NCBI GenBank assembly: GCA_003554565.1
Contig: PWGR01000017.1
Coordinates: 1-6,930 of the forward strand
DNA length: 6,930 nt
From: Clostridia bacterium
GTDB lineage: Bacteria > Bacillota > Sulfobacillia > SLMV01
Direction: 5' to 3'
Numbering within the stretch: the stretch's first letter is position 1; each line of letters begins with the position of its first letter. Shown piece by piece: positions 1-6,230 of this stretch. The notes under the pieces were generated by a model. The model was not told the DNA's origin. It worked only from the letters and a program-made list of their open reading frames with translations, and searched no databases. The translations under genes were made by a program, and so were the position numbers.

Positions 1-134
1 CGGGCCTGTCGGTTGCCGGAGGTTGCCGCCCACCGGGCCGCCTCCATCAAGTACTCCTGATCATCCGGGGCTACTGGTTCCCCGGTAAAGGACCGAACGC
101 TGTGCCGGCGTCTACAGATCGACAGAACATCCAT
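1..134 (-). CDS. Nitroreductase family protein, N-terminal 44 residues (cut by window edge)
   Basis: Start of an FMN-dependent nitroreductase-like oxidoreductase; the rest lies beyond position 1. The 44 visible residues show the family's N-terminal signature: the arginine-rich RRRHSVRSF segment (residues 8-16), which in characterised members contacts the FMN phosphate, then EPV, and the helix EAARWAATSGNRQ (31-43), matching the usual 'LEAARWAPSxGNxQPW' with Ser39, Gly40 and Asn41 kept. The Pro normally before Ser is Ala-Thr here. The start is the ATG at 134, preceded by a CAGGGGGAG ribosome site (145-153) at 10 nt. It lies 38 bp after the peptidase stop with no terminator between, so it is probably in the same operon. 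The substrate cannot be told: the family covers nitro-compound, flavin, quinone and dehalogenation activities. The family call is firm, the specific role open. Confidence 0.85.
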   Translation of the reverse strand, partial: MDVLSICRRRHSVRSFTGEPVAPDDQEYLMEAARWAATSGNRQA

Positions 135-172
135 GATGAGTGCACTCCCCCTGTCAACCGGAATTGAGCCCG

Positions 173-2194
173 TCAGTGTACGTACTCATCGAACCATCCC
201 TCGATCAGCTCCAACCGCCGGAGGCGGCGCCGGGGGGTTCCGGAACGCGAGAGATCGTGATTTTCCCCGGCAAAGCGAACAAGGACTGCCTCTTTTTTCA
301 ATCGCTTCAGTGCGGTGAACCACTCCTCGGCCTGGCTTATGGGACACCTGAGATCCTCCTCTGCGTGCAGGATCAGGATCGGCGTATTTACATTGTCAGC
401 GTAGCTGATGGGGGATCGCTCCAGATACCCCATGGGATTATCCCAGGGATGACCGGGAAACTCGTACACTCCGTGATTGAACCCCATGTCACTGGTGCCG
501 AACATGCTGTAGCGGTTGCAGCTGCTCCGCTGCGTCACCGCCGCAAGGAAACGATCTGTGTGTCCAACAATCCAGTTGGTCATGTAGCCACCGAAACTGC
601 CCCCGGCTACGCCCAGCCTGTCGGCATCGTAGGAGGACGCTGTCACCAGATGATCCACGGCCCGCATCAGGTCTGTGTAATCCTTTCCCCCCCAGTCACA
701 GCGGGTCGCTGCAGTGAAGCGCTGACCATACCCGCGGCTGCCGTGCGGATTAACGAACAGAACACCGAAACCCCGCGCCGCCAGTACGTGAAACTCGTGG
801 AAATACCCATAGCCATACGCGGCGTGCGGGCCGCCGTGAATCTGCAGGATCGCCGGGTAATCCCCCGCATCATTTTGTCTTTCGTCCACCGAAGGGTGCA
901 GTATCCAGCCCTGAATCGACTGTCCCTCCGCCCCGGCGCACTCAATCTCGTCATAGCCACTGAGATCGTAGTCATCAAGCCAGGCGTTAATCCCGGTCAG
1001 ACGGGTGAGTCCCTCCGATTCGGAGTAGATCCATATGTCTCCGGGGCGGTGAATTGTCTCGGCCACCAAAGCGAAGCGATCTGCTTCCGCACTGTAGGTA
1101 AACTCGGTAATCACCCAGGGATCTTCCGTAACTGCCGAAACCTTCCCGTCACCGGCATCCAGCCGGTACAGGTTGCAGGCACCAAGAGCTGTCGCGAGGA
1201 AGTAAACCCGGTCACCGCCCGCGCACAGGACCGGGGCCTGAGAACCACCGCCGTAGCGGCAATCTCCGCCCACAGAATTGCCAACCCCAGCGTCAAACTC
1301 CGAAAGAAGATCCTCCGGGCTGCCGCCGAGAGTGGGCACCGACAGTAGAGTTGGTTCCGTCGCTGCAAAAAAGTGATTATCATGTCCGACGTAGATGATA
1401 GAGTCTCCCGACTCGTTCATGATCGGCGCAGTACACGGGCCATCTCCTGCGGTGATTCGCACGGGGTCAGCACCCGAACACGGCACAGAACCGTCTGCGG
1501 GGAAGAAGTAGATGTCGGAGTAGTCCACATAGTCGGGATCTTCGCAGCGGACCGTGATGCAGGCCACGTATTCACCATCCGGGTCCCAGGTGGGTTCCGT
1601 ATGGTCAAATGTTCCATCGGTAATACGGTATGGTTCGGAGCTACCACAGGAATCCACAACAAATACGTGAGAATACTGATCATAGATGAAGCCGGATCCA
1701 TTGAGCTTGTATCGCATGCGGCGGATAATGCGGATACCGTCTTCTTCTTCCTCCGCACCGGCGTCACCATCTACCAGTTGTCCCTCCGGCACAGATGAGG
1801 TATAAGCTATTTTCAATCCATCCGGTGACCACGCAAATGAATTCACGCCTCTTTTCTGATCAGTCAGCCTTCGCGCCTCGCCTCCGCAGAAGGGCAAAAA
1901 CCAGACCTGCATAACCTCATCATCTCTACGGGACAAAAATGCGATCTCTGCGCCATCGGGTGACCACCTGGGATGCACATCGCGCCGGCCTCGCGTAAAC
2001 TGCCGCCTCTCCCCCGTCTCGGTCGAAACTACCCAGATATGGCAAACGTATTCATCCTCGTGACGGTCGATATGCGTCCGGACAAAAGCAACCCATCTCC
2101 CATCCGGAGATATTTGTGCGTCAGATACCCAATGATACCTATAAAGATCTTCACTTTTGAGCTGGAGCCCCGGCTCCTGCGCAGGCTGCGACAT
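173..2194 (-). CDS. S9 family acylaminoacyl-peptidase / dipeptidyl aminopeptidase (YuxL-like)
   Basis: Serine peptidase of the prolyl-oligopeptidase clan (MEROPS S9), 673 residues, the usual length for bacterial acylaminoacyl-peptidases. The N-terminal half is a WD40-like beta-propeller with PD40 motifs SPDG at residues 29-32, 78-81 and 123-126 and a DPDG variant further on. The C-terminal alpha/beta-hydrolase domain has HGGPHAAYGYG (from 453, oxyanion-loop region), the nucleophile elbow GGSFGGYM with Ser533, Asp614 in EEDLRCP and His646 in ENHDLSRSG. The triad is complete and in the right order. There is no signal peptide, so it is probably cytoplasmic, removing N-acylated or blocked residues from short peptides. 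Start chosen: ATG at 2194, with AAAGGAG at 2205-2211. An in-frame GTG at 2236 would add 14 residues but lies inside a hairpin and lacks a ribosome site. It follows the M20 amidohydrolase by 74 bp. Exact specificity is not readable from sequence. Confidence 0.95.
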   Translation of the reverse strand: MSQPAQEPGLQLKSEDLYRYHWVSDAQISPDGRWVAFVRTHIDRHEDEYVCHIWVVSTETGERRQFTRGRRDVHPRWSPDGAEIAFLSRRDDEVMQVWFLPFCGGEARRLTDQKRGVNSFAWSPDGLKIAYTSSVPEGQLVDGDAGAEEEEDGIRIIRRMRYKLNGSGFIYDQYSHVFVVDSCGSSEPYRITDGTFDHTEPTWDPDGEYVACITVRCEDPDYVDYSDIYFFPADGSVPCSGADPVRITAGDGPCTAPIMNESGDSIIYVGHDNHFFAATEPTLLSVPTLGGSPEDLLSEFDAGVGNSVGGDCRYGGGSQAPVLCAGGDRVYFLATALGACNLYRLDAGDGKVSAVTEDPWVITEFTYSAEADRFALVAETIHRPGDIWIYSESEGLTRLTGINAWLDDYDLSGYDEIECAGAEGQSIQGWILHPSVDERQNDAGDYPAILQIHGGPHAAYGYGYFHEFHVLAARGFGVLFVNPHGSRGYGQRFTAATRCDWGGKDYTDLMRAVDHLVTASSYDADRLGVAGGSFGGYMTNWIVGHTDRFLAAVTQRSSCNRYSMFGTSDMGFNHGVYEFPGHPWDNPMGYLERSPISYADNVNTPILILHAEEDLRCPISQAEEWFTALKRLKKEAVLVRFAGENHDLSRSGTPRRRLRRLELIEGWFDEYVH

Positions 2195-2217
2195 CTCAAT
2201 GACTCTCCTTTCCGACG

Positions 2218-2254
2218 CTTCGGGGGCAGAGCACACCGGTGCTCGCCCCCGAAG
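2218..2254 (-). other. Strong intercistronic stem-loop between the two hydrolase genes
   Basis: A near-perfect inverted repeat fills much of the 74-bp gap between the amidohydrolase stop and the peptidase start. The left arm CTTCGGGGGC plus GAGCAC (one unpaired A between them) pairs with GTGCTC plus GCCCCCGAAG, giving about 16 base pairs around a 4-base loop (2235-2238). It begins about 15 nt after the amidohydrolase stop and ends a few bases before the peptidase ribosome site (2205-2211). On neither strand is it followed by a T-run, so it is not a classical intrinsic terminator. Likely roles are protection of the upstream message's 3' end, RNA processing or partial attenuation. The role is inferred, the structure is seen. 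Confidence 0.75.
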
Positions 2255-2268
2255 ACAATGCGTTCTAT

Positions 2269-3699
2269 TCAGTGGGTTGGGAGCTGGTCGTGAGGTGGAT
2301 CAATTCCCTCGGGAATGGGCGACCGATACGGTTCCTCTGCCGTGGCCTCCGCAAACTCCTCCTTGGCTGCTTCTAACGCATCCTCATCAGTGAGCAGCTC
2401 CCACCCGGTCCGCCCCAGTACTTCCGCGGCAGTCAGCATTCCCTTGTGTCCGATGCTCATTCCGGTCGTGGCTGTAAGCTGCCAGGAGTGACCGGCTGCA
2501 CCCAGCACTGCGCATGCAGTCGAGCACTCGGCAGTGGGAGTAACCCAGCTAACATCGGCCACATCTGTCGACCCGCCGCCACTACGTCCTTCCGGTTCCT
2601 TGGGTGGAAGCAGCTCGTCGTGAAGATAGTCCTCACTGAGGTCCACTTCGTATTCCTCCGCTATTTTTCTGATGGCCCGCTCCCGCTGGCCAGGGGGAAG
2701 GTTATCAGTGAGCTGCCGGGCAAATTCCTGCTCCTCACTGGAGAACTGTGGTGCCCCGACCTCCTGCATGTGTTTCCATATCAGCCCGGCTATGGACCTA
2801 TTGGTGAGCTTGTGATAACAACCAGACAAGAACTCAATCTCCAGCTCGGTCTCCGTCATAAGCGCCGCTCCCTCGGCTATCTTCACAACCCGATCGTAGA
2901 TTTCCTCCACTTCCCGGCGCTCCGGTGCCCGCACGTAGTACCATACCTCGGCCTCGGGGGGAACAACATTGGGCTCCCCTCCCCCGTCGGTGATGACATA
3001 ATGCATGCGGGCCTCTTCAATAACGTGCTCCCGCAGGTAGTTTACTCCCACATTCATGAGCTCCACCGCATCCAGCGCGCTGCGCCCCAGCTCCGGCGCA
3101 CCGGCGGCGTGCGAGGAACGGCCGTAGAAGCGGAACTTGACCGAATTCATGGCCGACGAGCTGCCCAGACGTACGGCATTGACGGGGGCCGGGTGCCAGC
3201 ACAACGCTGCATCTACATCCTCCATGAGTCCGTCCTTCACCATGAATACTTTTCCGACGAGAGTCTCTTCCGCCGGGCACCCGTAATATCGAACAGTCCC
3301 TTCAACCCCCTCTTCATCCATGGCCTGTGCGGCGGCGATCGCCGCCGCCATGGAGGCAGTACCGAGAAGGTTGTGGCCGCACGAATGTCCTGGAGCATCC
3401 TTTTCCAGCGGCTCCTGCCACGGGACCGTCTTCTGCGAAGTGCCCGGAAGCGCATCATATTCACCCAGAAAGGCGATGACCGGTTCCCCCGATCCATATG
3501 ATGCAACGAAGGCCGATGGCATGTCTGCCACTCCCATCTCAACCGCGAAACCAGCCCGCCGCAGGTAGTCGGCCTGCGCCTCTGCAGATTTGTGTTCCTG
3601 CAATCCCACCTCTGCGTATCGCCAGATGTCGTCGCTCAACTCCGTGAACTCATCACGTCGCTGCTGTAAAATGCCGGATATCACATCGAAACCAGACAA
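2269..3699 (-). CDS. abgB: M20 family metallo-amidohydrolase, AbgB-like (p-aminobenzoyl-glutamate hydrolase subunit B type)
   Basis: 476 residues, close to the 481 of E. coli AbgB, which it resembles along its whole length as I recall that sequence (for example FLGEYDAL, GHSCGHNLLGTA, RYYGCPAEET, GRSALDAVELM, RVVKIAEGAALMTET, the C-terminal SIGHKGML). AbgB acts with AbgA to split p-aminobenzoyl-glutamate, a folate breakdown product. Candidate metal ligands of the M20D fold are Cys107 and His109, Glu144/Glu145, His169 and His418; His197 in the lid/dimer domain (SSHAAGAP) is also kept. The start is TTG at 3699: it is the first start codon after an upstream in-frame stop and has AAGGGGAG at 3708-3715. 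No abgA or abgT neighbour is visible, so the enzyme may be a homomer or act on another N-acyl amino acid. It probably leads the operon with the S9 peptidase. The family is firm, the substrate is not. Confidence 0.92.
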   Translation of the reverse strand: MSGFDVISGILQQRRDEFTELSDDIWRYAEVGLQEHKSAEAQADYLRRAGFAVEMGVADMPSAFVASYGSGEPVIAFLGEYDALPGTSQKTVPWQEPLEKDAPGHSCGHNLLGTASMAAAIAAAQAMDEEGVEGTVRYYGCPAEETLVGKVFMVKDGLMEDVDAALCWHPAPVNAVRLGSSSAMNSVKFRFYGRSSHAAGAPELGRSALDAVELMNVGVNYLREHVIEEARMHYVITDGGGEPNVVPPEAEVWYYVRAPERREVEEIYDRVVKIAEGAALMTETELEIEFLSGCYHKLTNRSIAGLIWKHMQEVGAPQFSSEEQEFARQLTDNLPPGQRERAIRKIAEEYEVDLSEDYLHDELLPPKEPEGRSGGGSTDVADVSWVTPTAECSTACAVLGAAGHSWQLTATTGMSIGHKGMLTAAEVLGRTGWELLTDEDALEAAKEEFAEATAEEPYRSPIPEGIDPPHDQLPTH

Positions 3700-3762
3700 G
3701 ACTCGTTCTCCCCTTCCCTCGCATCAGGTTTTCTGGGATGTCCGCCTTTCCCCATTCTGTGC

Positions 3763-3858
3763 CTATTCCAGCTTCCCCACCTCCAGGCGAAACCCTTCTA
3801 CGTACGGGATAACCCTGCGCAGGTCGCGCCCCGAACATGCGAGGCCACATCCGACTGT
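3763..3858 (-). pseudogene. Coding-like C-terminal tail of an unrecognised gene upstream of the amidohydrolase
   Basis: A 31-codon open stretch ending in TAG at 3765-3763 reads like a protein tail: it ends GRDLRRVIPYVEGF followed by RLEVGKLE. Roughly two thirds of its third codon positions are G or C, as in the neighbouring genes. It begins after an in-frame TGA (3861-3859) and has no plausible start or ribosome site, so if real it is the remnant of a longer gene lost at the junction with the plus-strand scar. I cannot name the family. It could equally be a chance open frame in GC-rich DNA, so confidence is low. Confidence 0.25.
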
Positions 3859-3983
3859 TCAGCGCCATCTCAATTGCATTCATTGACCGACAGCGCTGCA
3901 TGCTGGAACACACCAGGTCAAAAGCCATTGATGATGTGCCCGCACATGGAGGGCGGGCAGCCGATCTGAAGGAGATGATCAGG

Positions 3984-4116
3984 GTGGCGTGCGCGACATT
4001 CAGTCTCTGGTTCACCGCCATCCATATACCCGGTGTCCGGGATCATTGCCCAGAGGTTCAGCAGGGACATCTATGAGGACAAAAACCGGTTGATGGGCTA
4101 TTTTCGGGATATGTCT
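3984..4116 (+). pseudogene. Decayed, truncated paralogue of the membrane protein encoded at 4425-4883
   Basis: This plus-strand stretch matches the first 48 codons or so of the intact minus-strand membrane gene. It begins with a GTG (3984) aligned to the intact ATG, preceded by AAGGAG (3969-3974). The first part reads TFSLWFTAIH against RFSLWFTLIH. A net loss of about 8 bases near 4027-4035 then shifts the frame, and the match resumes as SGIIAQRFSRDIYED and KNRLMGYFRDMSE, against the intact AGMIALRVSGDIYEG and KERLMTYLRDMSD. In the last 54 aligned bases I count 37 identities, with most differences at third codon positions, so the two copies diverged under protein-level selection before this one broke. 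Similarity stops after the DMSE motif, where the transposase-like remnant begins. Everything after the first membrane helix and the short hydrophilic segment is missing. Confidence 0.75.
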
Positions 4117-4336
4117 GAGGTTCGGGATCATGATCATCCCGATCGTCGTCTGGTGATGTGTCACAATTGGCGGCCCGGGAGCGGAAACGAGAGGATCTTC
4201 TTGAGGCCACCCACACAAACTCCTGTCGGGGATAAAGAAACGGGTGCGCGACGGCAGGCTCAAGGACGAAAAGAAGATCGCCCTGGCCGTGTGGCGTGTA
4301 ATCAGCAAGTTCAGGGTAGAAAGGAACTTCGATATC
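4117..4336 (+). mobile_element. IS1634-like (IS4 superfamily) transposase remnant with frameshifts
   Basis: Three plus-strand frames, read in turn, give a run resembling the middle of IS1634-type DDE transposases: EVRDHDHPDRRLVMCHN (4117-4167, frame 1), ARERKREDLLEAT (4173-4211, frame 3), then HKLLSGIKKRVRDGRLKDE and KKIALAVWRVISKF followed by RVERNFDI (4214-4336, frame 2). From memory, the family has a comparable pattern of a cysteine strand, a basic RxxKRExLL helix, and 'RLKxxxKIGLxVGxVInKykVaKHF'. At least two indels break it, and the catalytic DDE region and both IS ends are absent, so it cannot be active. It joins directly to the truncated membrane-protein paralogue upstream, pointing to deletion or recombination after an insertion. 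The family call rests on recalled patterns and needs a profile search. Confidence 0.5.
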
Positions 4337-4393
4337 CCCACAGCTTGCCCTGCTCCTGCCGTTCGCTCGCCAACGATGGCTCAGCATTCAGCG

Positions 4394-4417
4394 CTCTGCG
4401 GATATTCCGGCGCAGAG
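4394..4417 (-). other. Stem-loop just downstream of the membrane-protein gene
   Basis: CTCTGCG (4394-4400) pairs with CGCAGAG (4411-4417) around a 10-base loop. On the minus strand it starts 8 bases after the TAA of the membrane-protein gene. No T-run follows, so it is at best a weak or Rho-assisted terminator, or a 3'-end stabiliser. Confidence 0.4.
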
Positions 4418-4424
4418 GGGGCGG

Positions 4425-4883
4425 TTAAAATAAGAGCGACCCGGCAGCAAACCCGAACAGGACGCTGTACATGACCATTTCCATCTGAAACTTCAGAAAG
4501 GACGACCTCCGGAAGAATGCGTCCTTCATGTACACAAAGCCCTCAATGTTGTCAGCACAGGGGGCCGCGGCCGAAAGGTGAGTATACACAAACATCAAGC
4601 CGCTGAGAAATGCAAACCGCAGCCCAAGGGGCATCTCACCCATTGCACCCAGAATCGGATACAATACGACGGACATCAGCAGACCCCTCGGAACCTGGGC
4701 CAGAATCGACCACTTCTCAACGTGTCCCCTCTCCCCCGGATCCGACATGTCTCGGAGATAGGTCATCAATCGCTCCTTACCTTCGTAGATATCTCCGCTT
4801 ACCCGAAGTGCAATCATGCCAGCCACCGCATAGGCAACGGTGTGGATCAGCGTAAACCAGAGGCTGAATCTCACGTATACCAT
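4425..4883 (-). CDS. Small polytopic membrane protein of unknown function (152 aa)
   Basis: I do not recognise a named family. The 152-residue protein has about four hydrophobic segments: roughly 6-26 (starting FSLWFTLIH), 65-81 (PRGLLMSVVLYPILGAM), 86-107 (ending VYTHLSAAA) and 132-152 (ending AAGSLLF at the very C-terminus). A hydrophilic stretch at 30-62 (GDIYEGKERLMTYLRDMSD) and a conserved-looking loop, CADNIEGFVYMKDAFF (109-124), lie between. The start is the ATG at 4883, with a strong AAAGGAGGT at 4891-4899 and 7-nt spacing; a longer in-frame ATG at 4973 lacks such a site. The decayed plus-strand copy at 3984-4116 keeps the ribosome-site region and start in register, which supports this choice and shows the family was duplicated here. 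It stands alone, with about 350 bp without a gene upstream. A transporter or regulatory accessory role is possible but unproven. Confidence 0.8.
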   Translation of the reverse strand: MVYVRFSLWFTLIHTVAYAVAGMIALRVSGDIYEGKERLMTYLRDMSDPGERGHVEKWSILAQVPRGLLMSVVLYPILGAMGEMPLGLRFAFLSGLMFVYTHLSAAAPCADNIEGFVYMKDAFFRRSSFLKFQMEMVMYSVLFGFAAGSLLF

Positions 4884-5230
4884 AGTGAACACCTCCTTTA
4901 TCACAGTAGGCTTTAGGTCATTCGCGATGGACCTACGTCTCCATCTTGAAGCCCTTCGGGGAACTATTCCCACTGTGTAGAAGCAGCATCCTGCCCGAAG
5001 AGATATTGCTCCTGATGGCGCACGTCTTTTCGCATGCAGGCGGTTGACCTTCTAAGCCTTCCCGGCTTAGACCGCATGCCCATCTTTCAGCGACGGCGGC
5101 GCAACCCCTCCCGTCTCTATCCTTATTCTCACGCAGGGGTGTCTACGTGATCGGGATGAGGCGATCCATCGCACACTGCAGAACGAGCTGGGTGGGACCT
5201 TTGGCCTTGCCCACACTGTCCGACAGATGA
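4884..5230. other. Gap between membrane-protein gene and CPBP protease, no confident gene
   Basis: No gene I can defend. The stretch holds the membrane gene's ribosome site at its left end and a stem-loop at 5032-5079. Two opposing open stretches near 5143-5238 both look mildly protein-like (plus: ending TVRQMIK then TGA; minus: ending AMDRLIPIT then TAG), so neither can be preferred. A 23-codon minus-strand frame at 5035-4964 (starting MRKDVRHQEQ) has no ribosome site. These may be worn remnants. I see no convincing -35/-10 pair. Confidence 0.5.
5032..5079. other. Perfect 8-bp stem-loop with outer GCATGC repeats
   Basis: TCTAAGCC (5051-5058) and GGCTTAGA (5064-5071) form a perfect 8-bp stem around the 5-base loop TTCCC. 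Outside it, CGG (5041-5043) can pair with CCG (5072-5074), and the palindrome GCATGC occurs on both sides (5032-5037 and 5074-5079), so the structure may extend. No T-run follows on either strand. It sits between the protease stop and the membrane gene. It may be an RNA structure or a protein-binding site; the role is unknown. Confidence 0.5.
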
Positions 5231-6100
5231 TCAAATGAATTGGCCGAGCAGCATCAGGGTGGAAAATATCACGACATCCTGCAGGAAGTGAATGATCCAC
5301 GGGGCCGCCAGGCCGCCCGTTTCGTACATGCTGCGGCACAGATACCACCCCAGCAAACCGCTCATGAACACCCCCAGGACCCCGCTCGGTGCACCGTAGA
5401 AGTGGGCCATGCCGAAGAAGGCGGCCGCCACCAGCAGCACCTGTTCCTTGGGCAGCAGGTCGTGCAGGGGAGCCAGGATAGCGTTTCGGAACATGAAACC
5501 TTCACTTACCGAGTTAATTAGAGCAAGAAGCAGGATCACGGGCAGGTGAGCCGACAGCTCGGCAAACTGCTCCGGTCGGGAGAACCCCGTGACCGTGATC
5601 AGGGTGAGAAGAAGAGTCCCGCCGGCGATGGCGAAGGCGGACAACACCGACAAGCGACGCCAGCTGATCCAATCAGCTTTTATGCCCAGCCAGGATATTG
5701 GCTGTGCCTTGACGGACAGATCACCTACCACCAGGTAGGAGCGCCGCGCCGAACGAAAAAAGTACAGTAAGATTGCCAAGAGGGGAATAGTGCTAAGCAG
5801 CTTGAGAGATATCATGCTGCCGAAATAGCCACTGAATGATTCCGTGTCGAAAAGTCCCTGCCACGTAGCAGTCCATCCCAGATAGGCTGTGCCGAACGAC
5901 AATACAGTGATGGCCAGCAAAATTCCCGCATAGCGGGCTAACTGGTAACAATCGGTGCGTGTGTAGTACAGGGACGCAGCCAGTAGAACGGCGATCTTGC
6001 CCGCGGTAATCCACGGTGGCACCAGACCGAGGGTCTCCCTGGCAATGATGTTGGCCAGATTGGATGCGACGGCGGTCAGCAACGCCACGCGAAGAAGCAC
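5231..6100 (-). CDS. CPBP (CAAX/Abi) family intramembrane metalloprotease
   Basis: 289-residue polytopic membrane protein of the CPBP family, related to Rce1-type CAAX endopeptidases. Hydrophobic helices fill the chain. The family motifs lie in the C-terminal third: motif 1 is SEGFMFR with Glu200 and Arg205, motif 2 is FGMAH with Phe229 and His233, and motif 3 is HFLQD with His271 and Asp275. The usual EExxxR is EGxxxR here: the first, catalytic-type Glu is kept and the second is Gly. The usual HxxxN is HxxxD. The key Glu and both His are therefore present and activity is plausible. The start is the GTG at 6100, set by the near-perfect anti-16S match AGGAGGTGATC at 6104-6114; upstream in-frame starts at 6139 and 6217 have no such site. 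Bacterial members include bacteriocin-immunity and membrane-anchoring roles, but nothing nearby points to a substrate. Confidence 0.9.
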   Translation of the reverse strand: MLLRVALLTAVASNLANIIARETLGLVPPWITAGKIAVLLAASLYYTRTDCYQLARYAGILLAITVLSFGTAYLGWTATWQGLFDTESFSGYFGSMISLKLLSTIPLLAILLYFFRSARRSYLVVGDLSVKAQPISWLGIKADWISWRRLSVLSAFAIAGGTLLLTLITVTGFSRPEQFAELSAHLPVILLLALINSVSEGFMFRNAILAPLHDLLPKEQVLLVAAAFFGMAHFYGAPSGVLGVFMSGLLGWYLCRSMYETGGLAAPWIIHFLQDVVIFSTLMLLGQFI

Positions 6101-6103
6101 ACA

Positions 6104-6114
6104 GATCACCTCCT
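6104..6114 (-). promoter_or_regulatory. Full-length Shine-Dalgarno site of the CPBP protease gene
   Basis: AGGAGGTGATC is complementary to almost the whole 3' tail of bacterial 16S rRNA. It ends 3 nt before the GTG at 6100 (GGAGG core to start 8 nt) and fixes the start codon. It lies just after the TAA (6119-6117) of the coding-like tail upstream, as expected for tightly packed genes. Confidence 0.85.
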
Positions 6115-6116
6115 CA

Positions 6117-6230
6117 TTACCTTGTTTCCCTTCGTACATAGTCGATGGCGCGCACCGGCCCGGTGAGTACCGCGTCAACAGGTAACTGATACACCTCGAG
6201 ATCCCCGGTGCGGGCATTCACGACAAAGAT
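6117..6230 (-). pseudogene. Coding-like C-terminal tail of a broken gene upstream of the CPBP protease
   Basis: A 37-codon stretch ending in TAA at 6119-6117 reads as IFVVNARTGDLEVYQLP, then VDAVLTGPVRAI and DYVRRETR. About two thirds of its third codon positions are G or C, and the stop abuts the protease's ribosome site, the spacing of adjacent genes in an operon. It begins after an in-frame TAG (6233-6231). The same frame continues upstream as EIERHDINLKWRGN and so on to another TAG near 6309, which suggests a longer gene with nonsense mutations. There is no start or ribosome site of its own. Not recognised; it may be the tail of an operon partner lost by decay. A chance open frame is the alternative. 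Confidence 0.35.

Noticed and set aside
140..1348. 402-codon plus-strand open frame
   Set aside because: It lies opposite the S9 peptidase, whose full catalytic triad and propeller motifs are intact; the plus translation has no motif and no ribosome site.
2195..2236. Upstream GTG start for the S9 peptidase
   Set aside because: It is inside the intercistronic hairpin without a ribosome site, while the ATG at 2194 has AAAGGAG at good spacing.
2446..3501. 351-codon plus-strand open frame
   Set aside because: It is the antisense shadow of the AbgB-like gene, which matches its family from end to end.
3937..3959. 7-bp inverted repeat TGCCCGC/GCGGGCA before the plus-strand scar
   Set aside because: Short stem with a 9-base loop and no T-run; expected by chance at this GC content.
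4884..4973. 30-residue N-terminal extension of the small membrane protein
   Set aside because: The extension is Arg-rich and overlaps the strong ribosome site of the ATG at 4883; the paralogous scar shows the same start register.
4964..5035. 23-codon minus-strand mini-ORF starting MRKDVRHQEQ
   Set aside because: No ribosome site and no similarity I recognise; the length is within chance for this composition.
5143..5238. Plus-strand tail (ending TVRQMIK) and opposing minus-strand tail (ending AMDRLIPIT)
   Set aside because: Both strands look equally protein-like and neither has a start, ribosome site or recognisable family, so I could not choose.
6104..6117. Plus-strand GATCACCTCCT resembling a 16S rRNA 3' end
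   Set aside because: It is simply the complement of an extended Shine-Dalgarno site; no rRNA helix 45 or other rRNA sequence is nearby.
6101..6217. 39-residue N-terminal extension of the CPBP protease
   Set aside because: It would place the AGGAGGTGATC site inside the gene, and the added residues do not look like a membrane protease N-terminus.
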